64,000 nt of DNA from Candida dubliniensis CD36. Lineage: Eukaryota > Ascomycota > Pichiomycetes > Serinales > Debaryomycetaceae. Under the pieces are notes generated by a model. It was not told where the DNA came from. It did no database searches and saw only the letters and a list, made by a program, of their open reading frames with translations. The stretch lies in NCBI RefSeq assembly GCF_000026945.1, contig NC_012867.1, positions 372,001 through 436,000 of the forward strand, read 5' to 3'. Positions 43,177-53,772 of the stretch are shown here, piece after piece (within the stretch, counting starts at the first letter, position 1; each line of letters opens with the position of its first letter). Both the position numbers and the translations under genes were made by a program.

Positions 43177-45120
43177 TCACGACTTTATAGATGTAATTGC
43201 TTCAATTGGATGATCAATATCGTGTATTCCTCTGTTTGCTTCTTCTTCATCTTCTCTATCCAATCTTTCTCTTTCATTGGTTTCATTTTCCATCCATTTA
43301 TCCAAATTCCAGAATTGAGCCAACATAACAATAGCACAAAGAAATCCAGCAAGACCAATTGCAAGGAATACCCAATGTAAGTTGGGATCTTTTAAAGCTG
43401 GAGTTATGGCAAGACTCAATGCAGCAGAAAAAGCCGACATCACTAAAAATAAGGCATACACAACACTTTTCAATGCGGGAGGTGATCTAGTATATGCCAA
43501 TTCGTAAGCTGTGGTATAAGCCCAACATTCACCAGCGGCAGCTAATATGAAAAGAGATGAAGCTTTCCAGGCAGTGATTGGTGCTGGATTTTTACAGTTG
43601 GTAGCGTAGTAGCCACATGGAGACTAAAATAATGTTGTTAGTAATCAAGAAAATCTTGGAAACAAATGAGTTGAAAACTCCAATATTTTACATACTTGTT
43701 CATAAACTTGTTTTTGTAAAACAAACCCAGCAATTTGTGAAAAGGAGCAAACAACAAATCCAAAACAGATTCTCCATATTGGTTTAAAGTCAATCTTAAA
43801 TTTGTTCAATAATGGATAAAGTCCGTATTCAAGAATTGGAATCAACACTATAATAGTCAATGGATTAAAGTTATTGAAAAGATCATTCGGGACTCCGTCT
43901 AATTTCATAGCACCAATCAAGGATGTTTCCACTGACCCTAATCCGCTATCAGCCAAATTGAAAATAATATAGTAAAGAAAGATTTTGCATGAATCAAAGG
44001 TTTGCTTGACGTCTAAAATCCATTGGTCAGACCATGTTATAGCACTTTTCTTTTTAGTGTTATAGTAAACGATCCCTCTGGCTTCCATATGTGAAGGTTT
44101 TGCGTGATCCCAGAATTTTCCATTCCACAATCTCTTGATGAAATTTCCTGAAAACAAAACTGATAAAATCTTGACTACATTTGTCATGACTTGACCTTGT
44201 GGTGGCTTGATCTTGAGTTTGGGTTTAACAATAAATAAGAAAAGTGGTACAATTATGTACAATATCATAGGCACGAAGAATGCAAGCCAGAACCCAACTC
44301 TTCTTTCACAATACGAAGTGGCAATTTGCAAAAAGGCACCAATGTTAATTGCAAGATAGAATACATTTGTGATTCTACTCAAACTTTTTTCTCTATCCAA
44401 GATGATCAGTTCACCTGTTGGCAACACTTTGACCATATCCCTTTCTTCTGGGTATTGATCCAAAACAAGAGGCAATAAATTAGGTTTCATTAATCCCAGT
44501 CCTGCTGATAATGTTATAATTGCAATAACACATAATCCCAACCCGGCATTAGCATTTTCAATTGCTTGTGGGATACTAGCAAAAATGAAAAACAAATGGC
44601 CCACAAATCCAAAAAATACCCCCCATTGAATAGCCTTCCATCTTCCAATTGTGCTATCTCCTAAATAACCACCAATTAAAGGGAAAACATAAGCCAAGAA
44701 AGTTAAAAGATTGGTCAAGGCACTAGCGGCTTGTAACCCTTTACCCAAAGCACCAGCTGAGGCATCGGGACTTCCTGGTGGTGGAGCACCCCAGCCATGT
44801 GGTGAGTCCGGATCAATTCTTCTTTGGATGTAATTAGTAAGAATACCGGTGGTAGAATAATATGAAGCACGTTCGGCAAATTCACAAATGCAAAGCATAA
44901 ATGTACTGTATCTTATGTTACCAATGACCCGTCTTAAAGTTTTCGATTCTTCTGGAGTTGGTCTCCTTAACCCTTTTGGATTGTATTCATCAACATAGTT
45001 TGTACTGTAGTTTCTAAGGTCCTCGTAGTCATATTTGTCATCTAAGGATATATTTTTTTCATCGGTTAGAACTTGAACAACCTCTGGTTGTTTTTCATTT
45101 TCAAAATCTGAAGATACCAT
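43177..45120 (-). CDS. PTR2: Di/tripeptide:proton symporter (POT/PTR family), spliced
   Basis: Plasma membrane importer of small peptides. Exon 1 (45120 down to 43696) is 475 codons. A 72-nt intron follows, and exon 2 (43623 down to 43177) adds 148 residues. The total of 623 residues equals the length I recall for C. albicans Ptr2. POT signatures are visible: RYSTFMLCICEFAERASYYS, the PTR2 loop with IGGYLGDSTIGRWKAI, and GLMKPNLLPLVLDQYPEER. The splice restores SPCGYYAT, a conserved periplasmic motif of the family. Twelve membrane segments are expected. Without splicing, the frame ends after 491 codons, just inside the intron. The 3' exon ends in an acidic cytoplasmic tail. Confidence 0.95.
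43624..43695 (-). other. PTR2: Intron in PTR2 (72 nt)
   Basis: On the minus strand the donor is GTATGT (complement of 43690-43695), the branch point TACTAAC is complementary to 43637-43643, and the acceptor ends TTTTAG (complement of 43624-43629). Removing it keeps phase 0 and joins YEQ to SPCGYYAT. Confidence 0.93.
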
Positions 45121-46484
45121 TTGGTTATAGTATTACAAAATGGTGAGGTTATACTCTGTTGTTAAAAACTCTAGAGGCTGAAATAACAATAAGAATATTT
45201 TCCAAACAAAAAACTAAAAACCATTATTAGTAGTATATTAGGAATGTGGTTGCCAATTTATAGGCAACAAAGTATTTTTCACATTAATGTTGTGGGATAT
45301 GGCATCAAATTTTTTTTAAAAAAAAAGAGTAAAATTATAATAACTCAATTGGAAATAATGGCAAAATAATAGCAAAGTTGGATAAGCGTGTATAATCTGC
45401 TTATCTTTTCTTTTTATTTTAGTAACAACGGTTTGTAAACATTGATTAGTAAATTATCATTGGTTGTGTGATCTTTAACTGTGGATGTTATTATTAAAAA
45501 AAAAAAAATCAAATTGTGATAAGAAATTGCAAAAAAACAGAACAAAAAAATTACACAAACTTAATGCATCAACTTTTGTTACAATTTTTTTGATGCCGTT
45601 TCATCCAGTTTTCATTAAATCGCCTATGCCACCATCTACATCTGAGCCTGCTCTCCCCTTTTCTCCCCGCTTCGACATTAATTGTTCCTTATCCCTCTGT
45701 TTACTATTTTGCCTTATCATTAAGGAAACAAGAAAAAAAAAATTTGAAGGGCTTCTTTTTTTTTTTTTGCAATTACGTTGCAATTACCTATTATTATTTT
45801 TTGTTTTTTGCTTTACAATAATATAATTGATTTCCATTTTCTGGTTTAGATGAAAAAAATGATGGTGTCAAGTTTGTTGAAAAAGAAATGTGAAGAGACA
45901 AACTAACTAATTTAAGAACATACAAAGAATTATGCATCCACAATTTTTGACATGTTTTCAATTCCTCAGGGGGGGGTTGAAACGAAATCGGGTGTTGTTC
46001 TTTTTGTCTGTGAAAGATGTTAATTTGTGTCACTTTACTCAATTTCCAGTCCATAATAAATATTAAATATTATAAATATTTGATAATAGTTTGAAATTTC
46101 AAATTGTCATTTATTTTTTCTTGGTATAAAGGCTTTCACTCTTCACGGCATTTTAACGACCCTTATCTATCGTTATATCTCGAATAAACTACTATCTACA
46201 TTGATCTTGAATAAGCTATATCTATATTATCCCCACAGAATGTATTCTTTCAAGCTCGACACAATGAATACCAAGACAATTCATTTGCAAAACCGTACTT
46301 ATCTTGTGACTGGTAGATAAATTATTTGTTGACGCCACACAAATTAATATGCACCGTTAATTCTCTTCTCTTCTCTAGTCCTGCTAAGTTATACTTAATC
46401 AACCTAAAATGTATGAGTTAAACTTAAATCATGACCCGTTTAATTATTCTTTTGCCGTGCATAATCTGTGGAGTCTTTAATTAA
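45121..46484. other. PTR2 upstream region, no intact gene
   Basis: About 1.36 kb of AT-rich DNA containing the PTR2 promoter. A and T tracts occur near 45490-45510 and 45755-45770. Two short frames on opposite strands (45485-45826 and 45794-46054) resemble nothing known. Confidence 0.5.
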
Positions 46485-46920
46485 TTACAGAAGAATATTA
46501 TAATTGAAATTACTCTTTGGTTGGCTATATTTTGCCTGAATGTCCTCACAAACAACATTGCCTTGGACTGGAACCAAATTGCCGGGTATATTGGGTCACC
46601 ATTGATTCCACCAGTTAGTGTTATTGCTACAATTTTTGGATCCATTGTGGTGATTTTCTGGATAGTTGTGCCTGCTCTTCACTATTCCAACACCTGGTAT
46701 TCCCAGTATTTGCCAATTTCTTCTTCTGGCTCATTTGATAGGTTCCAACAAACTTATAATGTGTCAAAAATTGTCAACTATAAAACTTTATCATTCAATG
46801 AAGCCGAATACAAGAAATATTCCCCCTTGTTTTTTATCCACCAACGAGTTCTCAGTACCAATACCTTTTTTGCAAGATACACTGTCAGCCTTCAATGATG
46901 CCAACATTGCGTTTCAATAG
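46485..46920 (+). pseudogene. Fragment of an oligopeptide transporter (OPT family) gene
   Basis: A plus-strand frame without an ATG encodes a central OPT segment: NNIALDWNQIAGYIGSPLIP, VVIFWIVVPALHYSNTWYSQ, YLPISSSGSFDRFQ and AEYKKYSPLF. This lineup (DWNQI-GYIGSPL, WYSxYLPxSSS, YSPLF) is characteristic of the OPT family, whose members run to about 700-900 residues. The reading then drifts to other frames near 46840-46920. No start region or C-terminus is present, so about 130 residues of a large transporter survive. It sits near PTR2, a different class of peptide transporter. It is presumably a relic of a tandem or recombined OPT paralogue. Confidence 0.82.
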
Positions 46921-48272
46921 AATAAATGTTTACCTAGCATGAACAACGATAAACTTTGAGCTTATTTATATTGAACAGCAGATCCTAGGTAAAGGTTGGT
47001 GTAGGTTTGTAATAAACTTGCGCTATCCAATAAAAATGTGTGTATTAGTAAACTTTTTGATTCTGCACTACCAAAAGGTACATAATAATATTTGCGGGGA
47101 ACACAAAAATAAAAAGGTGTAAAAAGAAACACATAATTGATAATGATGATGATAGCATTTTGCATTGAATGCCTTCCCCTGTTTTACATTCTTGTAGATC
47201 CTGCAAAGATGAATGGAAACTCTTGTTATAGTGCAAGCTGTTTTAACGTATGATCTGGGCGGGCATCACACTTGAAGTAGCACTATTTCTATTCTCTCAT
47301 TATGTCCCTCTGATTATGTCTTCTCGTTAAAAAAAATCTTCTGCTCGTAATTTCTGTAATTATTTTTTTTCTTTTTTGAACAATCAATATTTATCACAGG
47401 CATTACGTTGTATGAATGGTCTTCCTTTAATAGCTGGAAGTTGATTTACTTCATTCTCTGTGGCCTCGAATAACCTTTCAAAATAAGCATAAATATACAT
47501 ATCAATGTAAAACATCAAAACATAAACTAACCCTGGATTTACCTTGTTTAAAACAATCAATCAGCGCGGTAACATCAGGAGGAATGTAAGTCAATTGTAC
47601 GCCGATCTATAAACTTACAACTATTGTATTATTATTATTATTCTAACCATTTTAATTGGTAGAACTAATATTATATAATTCCCAAAAATATCACAAAGAC
47701 TAAACAAACTACCTTATAGTCTTCTTAGCAAAAAGACTGGAAAGAGGAGTTGATGACAAAAACAAAAAAAAAAAAAAAATCATTGGCTGATGAAGCTCAA
47801 TGTATATTGTTGTTATTTTCTTTATTTCCTTTCTTTTTTAGACCATCGCATTTCGTTGTTGAGACCAAACTCCGCTTAAATTTCATTGGTATCACTGTCT
47901 AATTTAGTACCATCCACTTAAAAAGTGCGGAAAAAAAAAAAAAAAAACTCTCCAAAATAGAAAAAATTTTCATCTTTTACATTCTAGTTTCTTGTTTAAA
48001 AGAACCACCAAAAATCCCAGTCTTTTTGCTCTTCTTTTATTCATAATTTGTTTACCCAAATATTGAGAGAGATTTGCTTTTACTTGTTGCTATTTCAAAA
48101 GTAAAATCTACTATTTTCATTAAAAGAAAGGATACGTAGTTCATTGACGTCAAAATCTCAAGTGTGATTTTCATTTCATTATATAAACTTCAATCATTTC
48201 TTTATTAAATATTTGACATTGTTGTTTAACATCTTTTCACCTTTTCCTGTTTTTTTTTTTTTTTATTTCGTT
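46921..48272. other. HEM1 upstream region with short coding-like remnants
   Basis: A 1.35-kb spacer. On the minus strand, about 47606-47384, two short frames have gene-like codon use. One reads GVQLTYIPPDVT and the other ends in NQLPAIKGRPFIQ before a stop at 47386-47384. The plus strand is also partly open there. I cannot name a parent gene. A tracts occur near 47764-47779 and 47934-47946. A T tract of about 14 precedes the HEM1 start. Confidence 0.35.
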
Positions 48273-49967
48273 ATGGAATCTATTACCAAAGTTTCAATGT
48301 CAGTTTGCCCATTTGTTAGATCAACTTCAACCCAGGCTTTGCGCCAACTAAGCCAAACTTCTGGTGCATTGGCTAACCAAGCTCGTCAATGTCCAATTGT
48401 TGGTAATGCAATCAGGGCTAAGGAGATTTCAATCAGATCCTATTCCTCAGCTACCAAGCCAGTTAGAGCTACTGCTGCTACTGCTTCCACACCGGAGGCT
48501 AATTTTAACGTTTCTCCTTCATTTGAACTTGGAAGTAAGGAAACCGCATTTGATTATGATGGGTATTTAGGAAATGAATTGGAAAAGAAAAGATCTGACA
48601 AGTCTTACCGTTACTTCAACAACATTAATCGTTTGGCTAATGAATTTCCAAAAGCCCATCGTACTAAAGAAGAGGACAAAGTCACTGTCTGGTGCTCAAA
48701 TGATTATTTGGGTATGGGTAAAAATGAAAACACATTGAAAGAAATGAAGCGTGTTTTAGACAAGTACGGTTCTGGTGCAGGAGGTACCAGAAACATTGCT
48801 GGTCATAATGCCCACGCTATCAAGTTAGAATCTGAATTGGCAGCATTGCACAAACATGATGCTGCATTGGTTTTCAGCTCTTGTTTTGTAGCCAACGATG
48901 CCGTCTTATCATTATTGGGACAAAAGATCAAAGATTTGGTTATTTTTTCCGATGAGTTGAACCACGCTTCAATGATTCAAGGTATTAGAAACTCCCGTGC
49001 TAGAAAACATATTTTCAAGCACAATGATTTAGCTGATTTGGAAAGCAAATTAGCTCAATATCCAAAATCTACTCCTAAATTGATTGCCTTTGAGTCAGTT
49101 TATTCAATGTGTGGATCTATTGCTCCTATCGAAGCCATTTGTGATTTAGCTGAAAAATATGGCGCTTTAACCTTTTTAGATGAAGTTCATGCTGTTGGTA
49201 TGTATGGTCCCCACGGTGCTGGTGTTGCTGAGCATTTGAACTTTGAAGCCCATTTGAAACTGGGAATCGAACGCCCAGAAGTCACCACCGTTATGAGCAG
49301 AGTTGACATGGTTACTGGTACTTTAGGTAAGGCATATGGTGTCGTTGGTGGCTATATTACTGGTAAGACCAATTTGATTGATTGGTTTAGATCTTATGCC
49401 CCAGGCTTTATTTTCACTACTTCTTTACCACCAGCAATTATGGCTGGTTGTTCTGCTTCCATTCGTTATCAAAGAGCTACTTTGAAAGACCGTATTTCTC
49501 AACAAAAGAACACTAGACTTGTTAAAAGAAATTTGAACGAATTGGGTGTCCCAGTTATTCCAAACCCTTCTCATATTGTTCCAGTTTTGGTCGGAAATGC
49601 AGCTGACGCCAAACGTGCTTCAGACTTGTTGTTGAACAAGCACGACATTTACGTTCAAGCTATCAACTTCCCTACAGTTCCAATCGGTGAAGAAAGATTA
49701 AGAATCACCCCAACCCCAGGTCACGGACCGGAACTTTCCAGACAATTGGTTGAAGCTATCGATTCTGTTTTCACCGAATTGAATTTGAACAGAATCAATG
49801 ACTGGAAAAAACTCGGAGGATTGCTTGGTGTTGGTGTTGAAGGTGCTGCCAAAGTTGACCACATTTGGACTGACGAACAATTAGCTTTGACTGATGCTGA
49901 TTTGAACCCAAATGTCGTTAATCCAGCCATTTCTCCTCTTGATGTTTCATCAGGTATTTCTACATAA
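48273..49967 (+). CDS. HEM1: 5-aminolevulinate synthase (mitochondrial)
   Basis: First enzyme of heme synthesis: glycine plus succinyl-CoA to 5-aminolevulinate, in the mitochondrial matrix with PLP. The ATG at 48273 (MESITKVSMSVCPFVRSTST) gives 564 residues. Upstream codons of the frame are T-rich leader. The first 65 residues are basic and Ser/Arg-rich, as for a presequence, and contain two Cys-Pro motifs (Cys12 and Cys40) like heme regulatory motifs. The catalytic domain includes WCSNDYLGMGKN, FLDEVHAVGMYGPHGAG and the PLP lysine (about residue 353) in GTLGKAYGVVGG. The length resembles yeast Hem1 (548 residues). Confidence 0.97.
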   Translation: MESITKVSMSVCPFVRSTSTQALRQLSQTSGALANQARQCPIVGNAIRAKEISIRSYSSATKPVRATAATASTPEANFNVSPSFELGSKETAFDYDGYLGNELEKKRSDKSYRYFNNINRLANEFPKAHRTKEEDKVTVWCSNDYLGMGKNENTLKEMKRVLDKYGSGAGGTRNIAGHNAHAIKLESELAALHKHDAALVFSSCFVANDAVLSLLGQKIKDLVIFSDELNHASMIQGIRNSRARKHIFKHNDLADLESKLAQYPKSTPKLIAFESVYSMCGSIAPIEAICDLAEKYGALTFLDEVHAVGMYGPHGAGVAEHLNFEAHLKLGIERPEVTTVMSRVDMVTGTLGKAYGVVGGYITGKTNLIDWFRSYAPGFIFTTSLPPAIMAGCSASIRYQRATLKDRISQQKNTRLVKRNLNELGVPVIPNPSHIVPVLVGNAADAKRASDLLLNKHDIYVQAINFPTVPIGEERLRITPTPGHGPELSRQLVEAIDSVFTELNLNRINDWKKLGGLLGVGVEGAAKVDHIWTDEQLALTDADLNPNVVNPAISPLDVSSGIST

Positions 49968-50461
49968 GTCACCAAAGTGTAGTTAAAAAATTATAATATT
50001 TGTATCTGTATGGCTTTGTGTTTTTGTATATCTTTTTTTTTTTTTATTATTATTTTTTAGAAGTCATTACGGACTCTACATACTTTTTATTTTCCAATAC
50101 GAAATTTATGAATCGCATATTTCTTTTATGGTTTGTAAGATGGTGTTTCCTTTTATGTAGTTAGTGGTGAATCTGACAACAAGTGTTTGACTCTTTTTCA
50201 ATCTACGTGTACTTATTTACGCGTTGGTGTAAGAGTATGCGTGTATTTTTTGTTGAAAATAAAACCTCAAGCACAAATTTTTTTTTTTGGAGGTGGTAGT
50301 AAGGGCGAAAAGAAAAGCAAAACAAAACAAAACAAAACAAAAAAAAAAAACACATCTTCACATATACAGGTCTTTTAGGAATTCGATACACCAGTAACAC
50401 TATTGTCTTTGACATACAGTTCAGATTTTATTTTTGTCTTGATGAATAATTAGAAATTACA
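49968..50461. other. Spacer between HEM1 and SPC98, no gene seen
   Basis: A 494-bp AT-rich interval with T tracts near 50032-50045 and AACAAAAC repeats near 50325-50345. No RNA or coding feature is seen. Confidence 0.45.
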
Positions 50462-52819
50462 ATGGCGTTAAACAAAGTACAACTAATAAAATTATATTCC
50501 AATCGATTAGTGAAATCATTGGTTCCTGTGGAATTCGGTGAGGCATTCATCCAGAGTGTAATCAATGACTTGCAAACTACTTTACTAAATACTCCTTCGG
50601 AAGAGCAGAATTTATCAATAATTATAAACAAACTTAAGATGCAATTTTTAAGTAACAATTTAAAAAATGAATGGGTCGAATTTCAGAACATTGTTAATTC
50701 ATTAAGCAAATTCAAATCGTTGGATCAGATTTGTAATTATCTTGTATTTCTCGATGCTTTAAGAGATGAGAAACCAGAAGATATATTATCAACATCATCG
50801 GCAAGCTTGTCTCCTGGTAAGCAAACTGTGACGATAAATACAGCAAACACAGCATTGACTTTATCACAACTAATCGAACCGTATTATGATACTTTATCGG
50901 AACAAACCATTTTAACTTACTTACCGTACACTATGTTGGGTCTGGATTCCAAAATATTTACGTTCAGCGATAATTATACACGATTGGAGATACCGAGGGA
51001 TATAAACAACAGTTTCAGCTCATTATTACGCGAAGTTTTTGAATTTGCAATACTATATAAACAATTGGCAATTGTCGTTGATAAGTATAAAGGAACTTTA
51101 GTGCTGGCCATAAAAACCGCATATATAGCAATACTAGAAGCCCAATTGAACAAATATGTGAATGATATTAACAATATATTTAGTAATAAACCCAATTCCA
51201 TATTAGTTGTTTACAATTCTGCTTTCCCCTGGATATCTATACTACGGTTTTTATACCGTGTTTCCAACAGACTAAACAGATTGGATGGCTATGAATTTTT
51301 AACATTTATTTATAGTTTTACCAACCATGGAGATCCCAAAATACGAGACATTGCTGTGACTGCATTTACTGAGGTTGTCAAACCTTATTATAATATAGTG
51401 GAACATTGGATAGTGAAAGGGGAGTTGATTGATAATAATAACGAGTTTTTCATTGTTTTTGATCAAGAGCAGAATGAATTTAATAGTATAATAAAGTTAT
51501 TACCCAAAAAAATACCAGCCTTTATCGAATCGAGTGATAGAATATTTCAAATTGGGAAAACATTGATTTTTTTAAATAAATATTGCCGTGAATTAAAGTG
51601 GGTAAATCAGTACAACGTGAAATACTCTGCTATATTGTTTAATAACCATCAAGGCTTGTCATCCATGACTACAAATGAAATGATCAAATTGATTGATCTG
51701 CAATATAATGAGATTTTAACGTTTCTCACCCAAATTATTCAAGGAAACAATAAATTGTTTACTCACATTTATAATTTCAAGAGATTCTATTTTATGGAGA
51801 CCAATGATTTCATTGATGCAATTATGGTGAAAGGTAAAGACGTTTTCAATGAATCATCAGTAAATATTTCATCAACCTATCTTAGAAAAGTGTTACAAGA
51901 GGCCATACAAATCTCGTCAGTGAAAAATTTTGAATATGTTGACAGACTTGATTCAAGAGTTTTGAATCCTCAACATGGGAATTTGGGTTGGGAATCGTTC
52001 ACCATTGAATATAAAATTGATGATCTTCCCATGAGTTATTTATTTGAAGGTCATCAACATTTGCAGTATTTAAAAATGTTTCATTTTCTATGGAAATTAA
52101 GACAATTAAATAATTTATTAAATTGGCATTTTGAAATGTTTAATGAGTTGAATCATAATGTGGTGATGAAGTTGACGACCAGAAATAGAAGACCTTTGTT
52201 GAAATCATTGAGCATAATAACCAGTATAAGGTTCCATTTCACCCAATTCCTTAATGAATTAATAGCTTATTTGTCTTACGATGTTATTGAAGAAAATTTT
52301 CAACAGCACATTGTAAGGAAATTATTCTACAATAAGAATGATCAAGATTTGCTATTGAACAAACTGTTTATGAATTTACTGGAAAATCAGCTAACCAATA
52401 ATCTTCCAAAATTCAATGTCAATCTATTAACTATTGATGAATTAGTGGAACTCCATGGTACATATATTGATAGCATTATCAATAGCAGCTTATTAAATGA
52501 AAAAGTGAAAGGTAATGAGACAAATGTAAGTTATATTGATCAAATATTTGATATTTTGCAGACTATTTTTAATTTCATAAATACGAGTCAGGAATTTTAT
52601 TCCTTGGTGGTTAATTTTGGATTATTAGTTAAACTGGACAATAATACAAGCAATATAGAGTTAGAACAGGATCAAGAAGATTTGGAGTTTCAATTGCATA
52701 AAATAAAACGGAAAATTTACAAAGATATTTATCAACACGACTACAAACGGCAATTAAATGATTTGAAAAATGACTTGAATCGAGATTATAATTTAAAAGA
52801 TCTAAGTAAGTTGTTATGA
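50462..52819 (+). CDS. SPC98: Gamma-tubulin complex component, Spc98/GCP3 type
   Basis: Microtubule-nucleating complex subunit at the spindle pole body. The 785-residue protein shows the GCP signatures. The first grip region ends in PYYNIVEHWIVKGELIDNNNEFFI in part, at about residues 305-330. The second has a leucine-rich part (HLQYLKMFHFLWKLRQLNNLL in part, near 530-550) and FTQFLNELIAYLSYDVIEENF. IGKTLIFLNKYC after LPKKIPAFI resembles GCP3/Spc98 more than GCP2/Spc97, so Spc98 is preferred. Size is close to yeast Spc98 (846). Confidence 0.78.
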   Translation: MALNKVQLIKLYSNRLVKSLVPVEFGEAFIQSVINDLQTTLLNTPSEEQNLSIIINKLKMQFLSNNLKNEWVEFQNIVNSLSKFKSLDQICNYLVFLDALRDEKPEDILSTSSASLSPGKQTVTINTANTALTLSQLIEPYYDTLSEQTILTYLPYTMLGLDSKIFTFSDNYTRLEIPRDINNSFSSLLREVFEFAILYKQLAIVVDKYKGTLVLAIKTAYIAILEAQLNKYVNDINNIFSNKPNSILVVYNSAFPWISILRFLYRVSNRLNRLDGYEFLTFIYSFTNHGDPKIRDIAVTAFTEVVKPYYNIVEHWIVKGELIDNNNEFFIVFDQEQNEFNSIIKLLPKKIPAFIESSDRIFQIGKTLIFLNKYCRELKWVNQYNVKYSAILFNNHQGLSSMTTNEMIKLIDLQYNEILTFLTQIIQGNNKLFTHIYNFKRFYFMETNDFIDAIMVKGKDVFNESSVNISSTYLRKVLQEAIQISSVKNFEYVDRLDSRVLNPQHGNLGWESFTIEYKIDDLPMSYLFEGHQHLQYLKMFHFLWKLRQLNNLLNWHFEMFNELNHNVVMKLTTRNRRPLLKSLSIITSIRFHFTQFLNELIAYLSYDVIEENFQQHIVRKLFYNKNDQDLLLNKLFMNLLENQLTNNLPKFNVNLLTIDELVELHGTYIDSIINSSLLNEKVKGNETNVSYIDQIFDILQTIFNFINTSQEFYSLVVNFGLLVKLDNNTSNIELEQDQEDLEFQLHKIKRKIYKDIYQHDYKRQLNDLKNDLNRDYNLKDLSKLL

Positions 52820-53772
52820 TGTGTATGAGTGTATAGATTAGCTGATGTTTTTTTGTTTTTTTTTATGTTGGATTGGTTTGTAACAATACAATTTCGTGAA
52901 ATATAAAACGACAAGGCGAAGAGAGTCGATTTTTCTATAATTACCGATGAGATCTCAGTAAGCCCGTCGGGAGAAGTGCATCAACATCATTAAACAACCG
53001 CGGAACTAAAGCTGAAGAAAAGTAGTCTAAAATGTATTTAAAAAGATATTGTGTAACTAATTAGCAACCAAGTGGAACAAAAAGCAAATTGATACTGTAG
53101 CAAATCCAACCTGTCAATTCTCGTACTTTTCAATTTCATGTGAATTAATTCACACGACATGTTCTTACCAAAGAAGACGAGGGAAAAAAAAAAATAGATA
53201 CTAAGGATTGTGGGATCTACTAAAGAAACCCCGTACCAAGATCTATAAACGCATAATATTAGGTGTTAATTTATTAAAATCGTAACAATATATGCAAAAC
53301 TATTATTTATGATTAATGATAAAGAGATTTGATTGGTCGATACATAACATGGAGAAACAGAAAAAAGAAAACAATATTTCAAAGGGTGACGCTTCCCAGC
53401 CTTGTCTCAATATTTGAGTGAAGAAAAATAATATTGTCCTCGGTTGTTAGAAAAAAGAAAAATTTTCCAAGTATCTTCTTGTTGTTTTGAATATTTTTTC
53501 TTTGTTAGCATTCCAGGGCCACAATTCACCCACAAAACCTTTCTATAATATAAACTCCAGCATTTTTCCCCCAGATAATTCTTATTTTTTTTTTTTTTCT
53601 TCTTTTTTTTTTTTTTTCATTTTATTTCTTTCAACAAAATTATCATTTCTATAGTTTTAAAGGTCAATTCAAAAATAAATATTCAATTCATTCTTGCTTT
53701 TAAAAGACCAGCTTCCCTTTTGATTTTTCATAGATATAGATATACACATACAATTTAGACAAAACAGAAAAC
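52820..53772. promoter_or_regulatory. CRC1 upstream region
   Basis: A 953-bp interval with no gene seen. It contains CCTCGG at 53438-53443, 330 bp before the CRC1 start, which matches the core bound by fatty-acid regulators of the FarA/Ctf1 type. Long T tracts lie near 53587-53618. A less AT-rich patch near 52930-53010 has no recognisable gene or tRNA box. Confidence 0.4.

Noticed and set aside
43645..43695. PTR2 reading on into KILEFSTHLFPRFS and stopping
   Set aside because: This is intron sequence. A perfect donor, branch point and acceptor restore the conserved SPCGYYAT and the expected 623 residues.
46962..47236. Minus-strand frames of 63-67 codons after the OPT fragment
   Set aside because: Overlap each other in different frames and show no recognisable sequence.
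52920..53020. Less AT-rich patch upstream of CRC1 considered as a small RNA gene
   Set aside because: I could not find A/B boxes, a cloverleaf or paired C/D boxes by eye.
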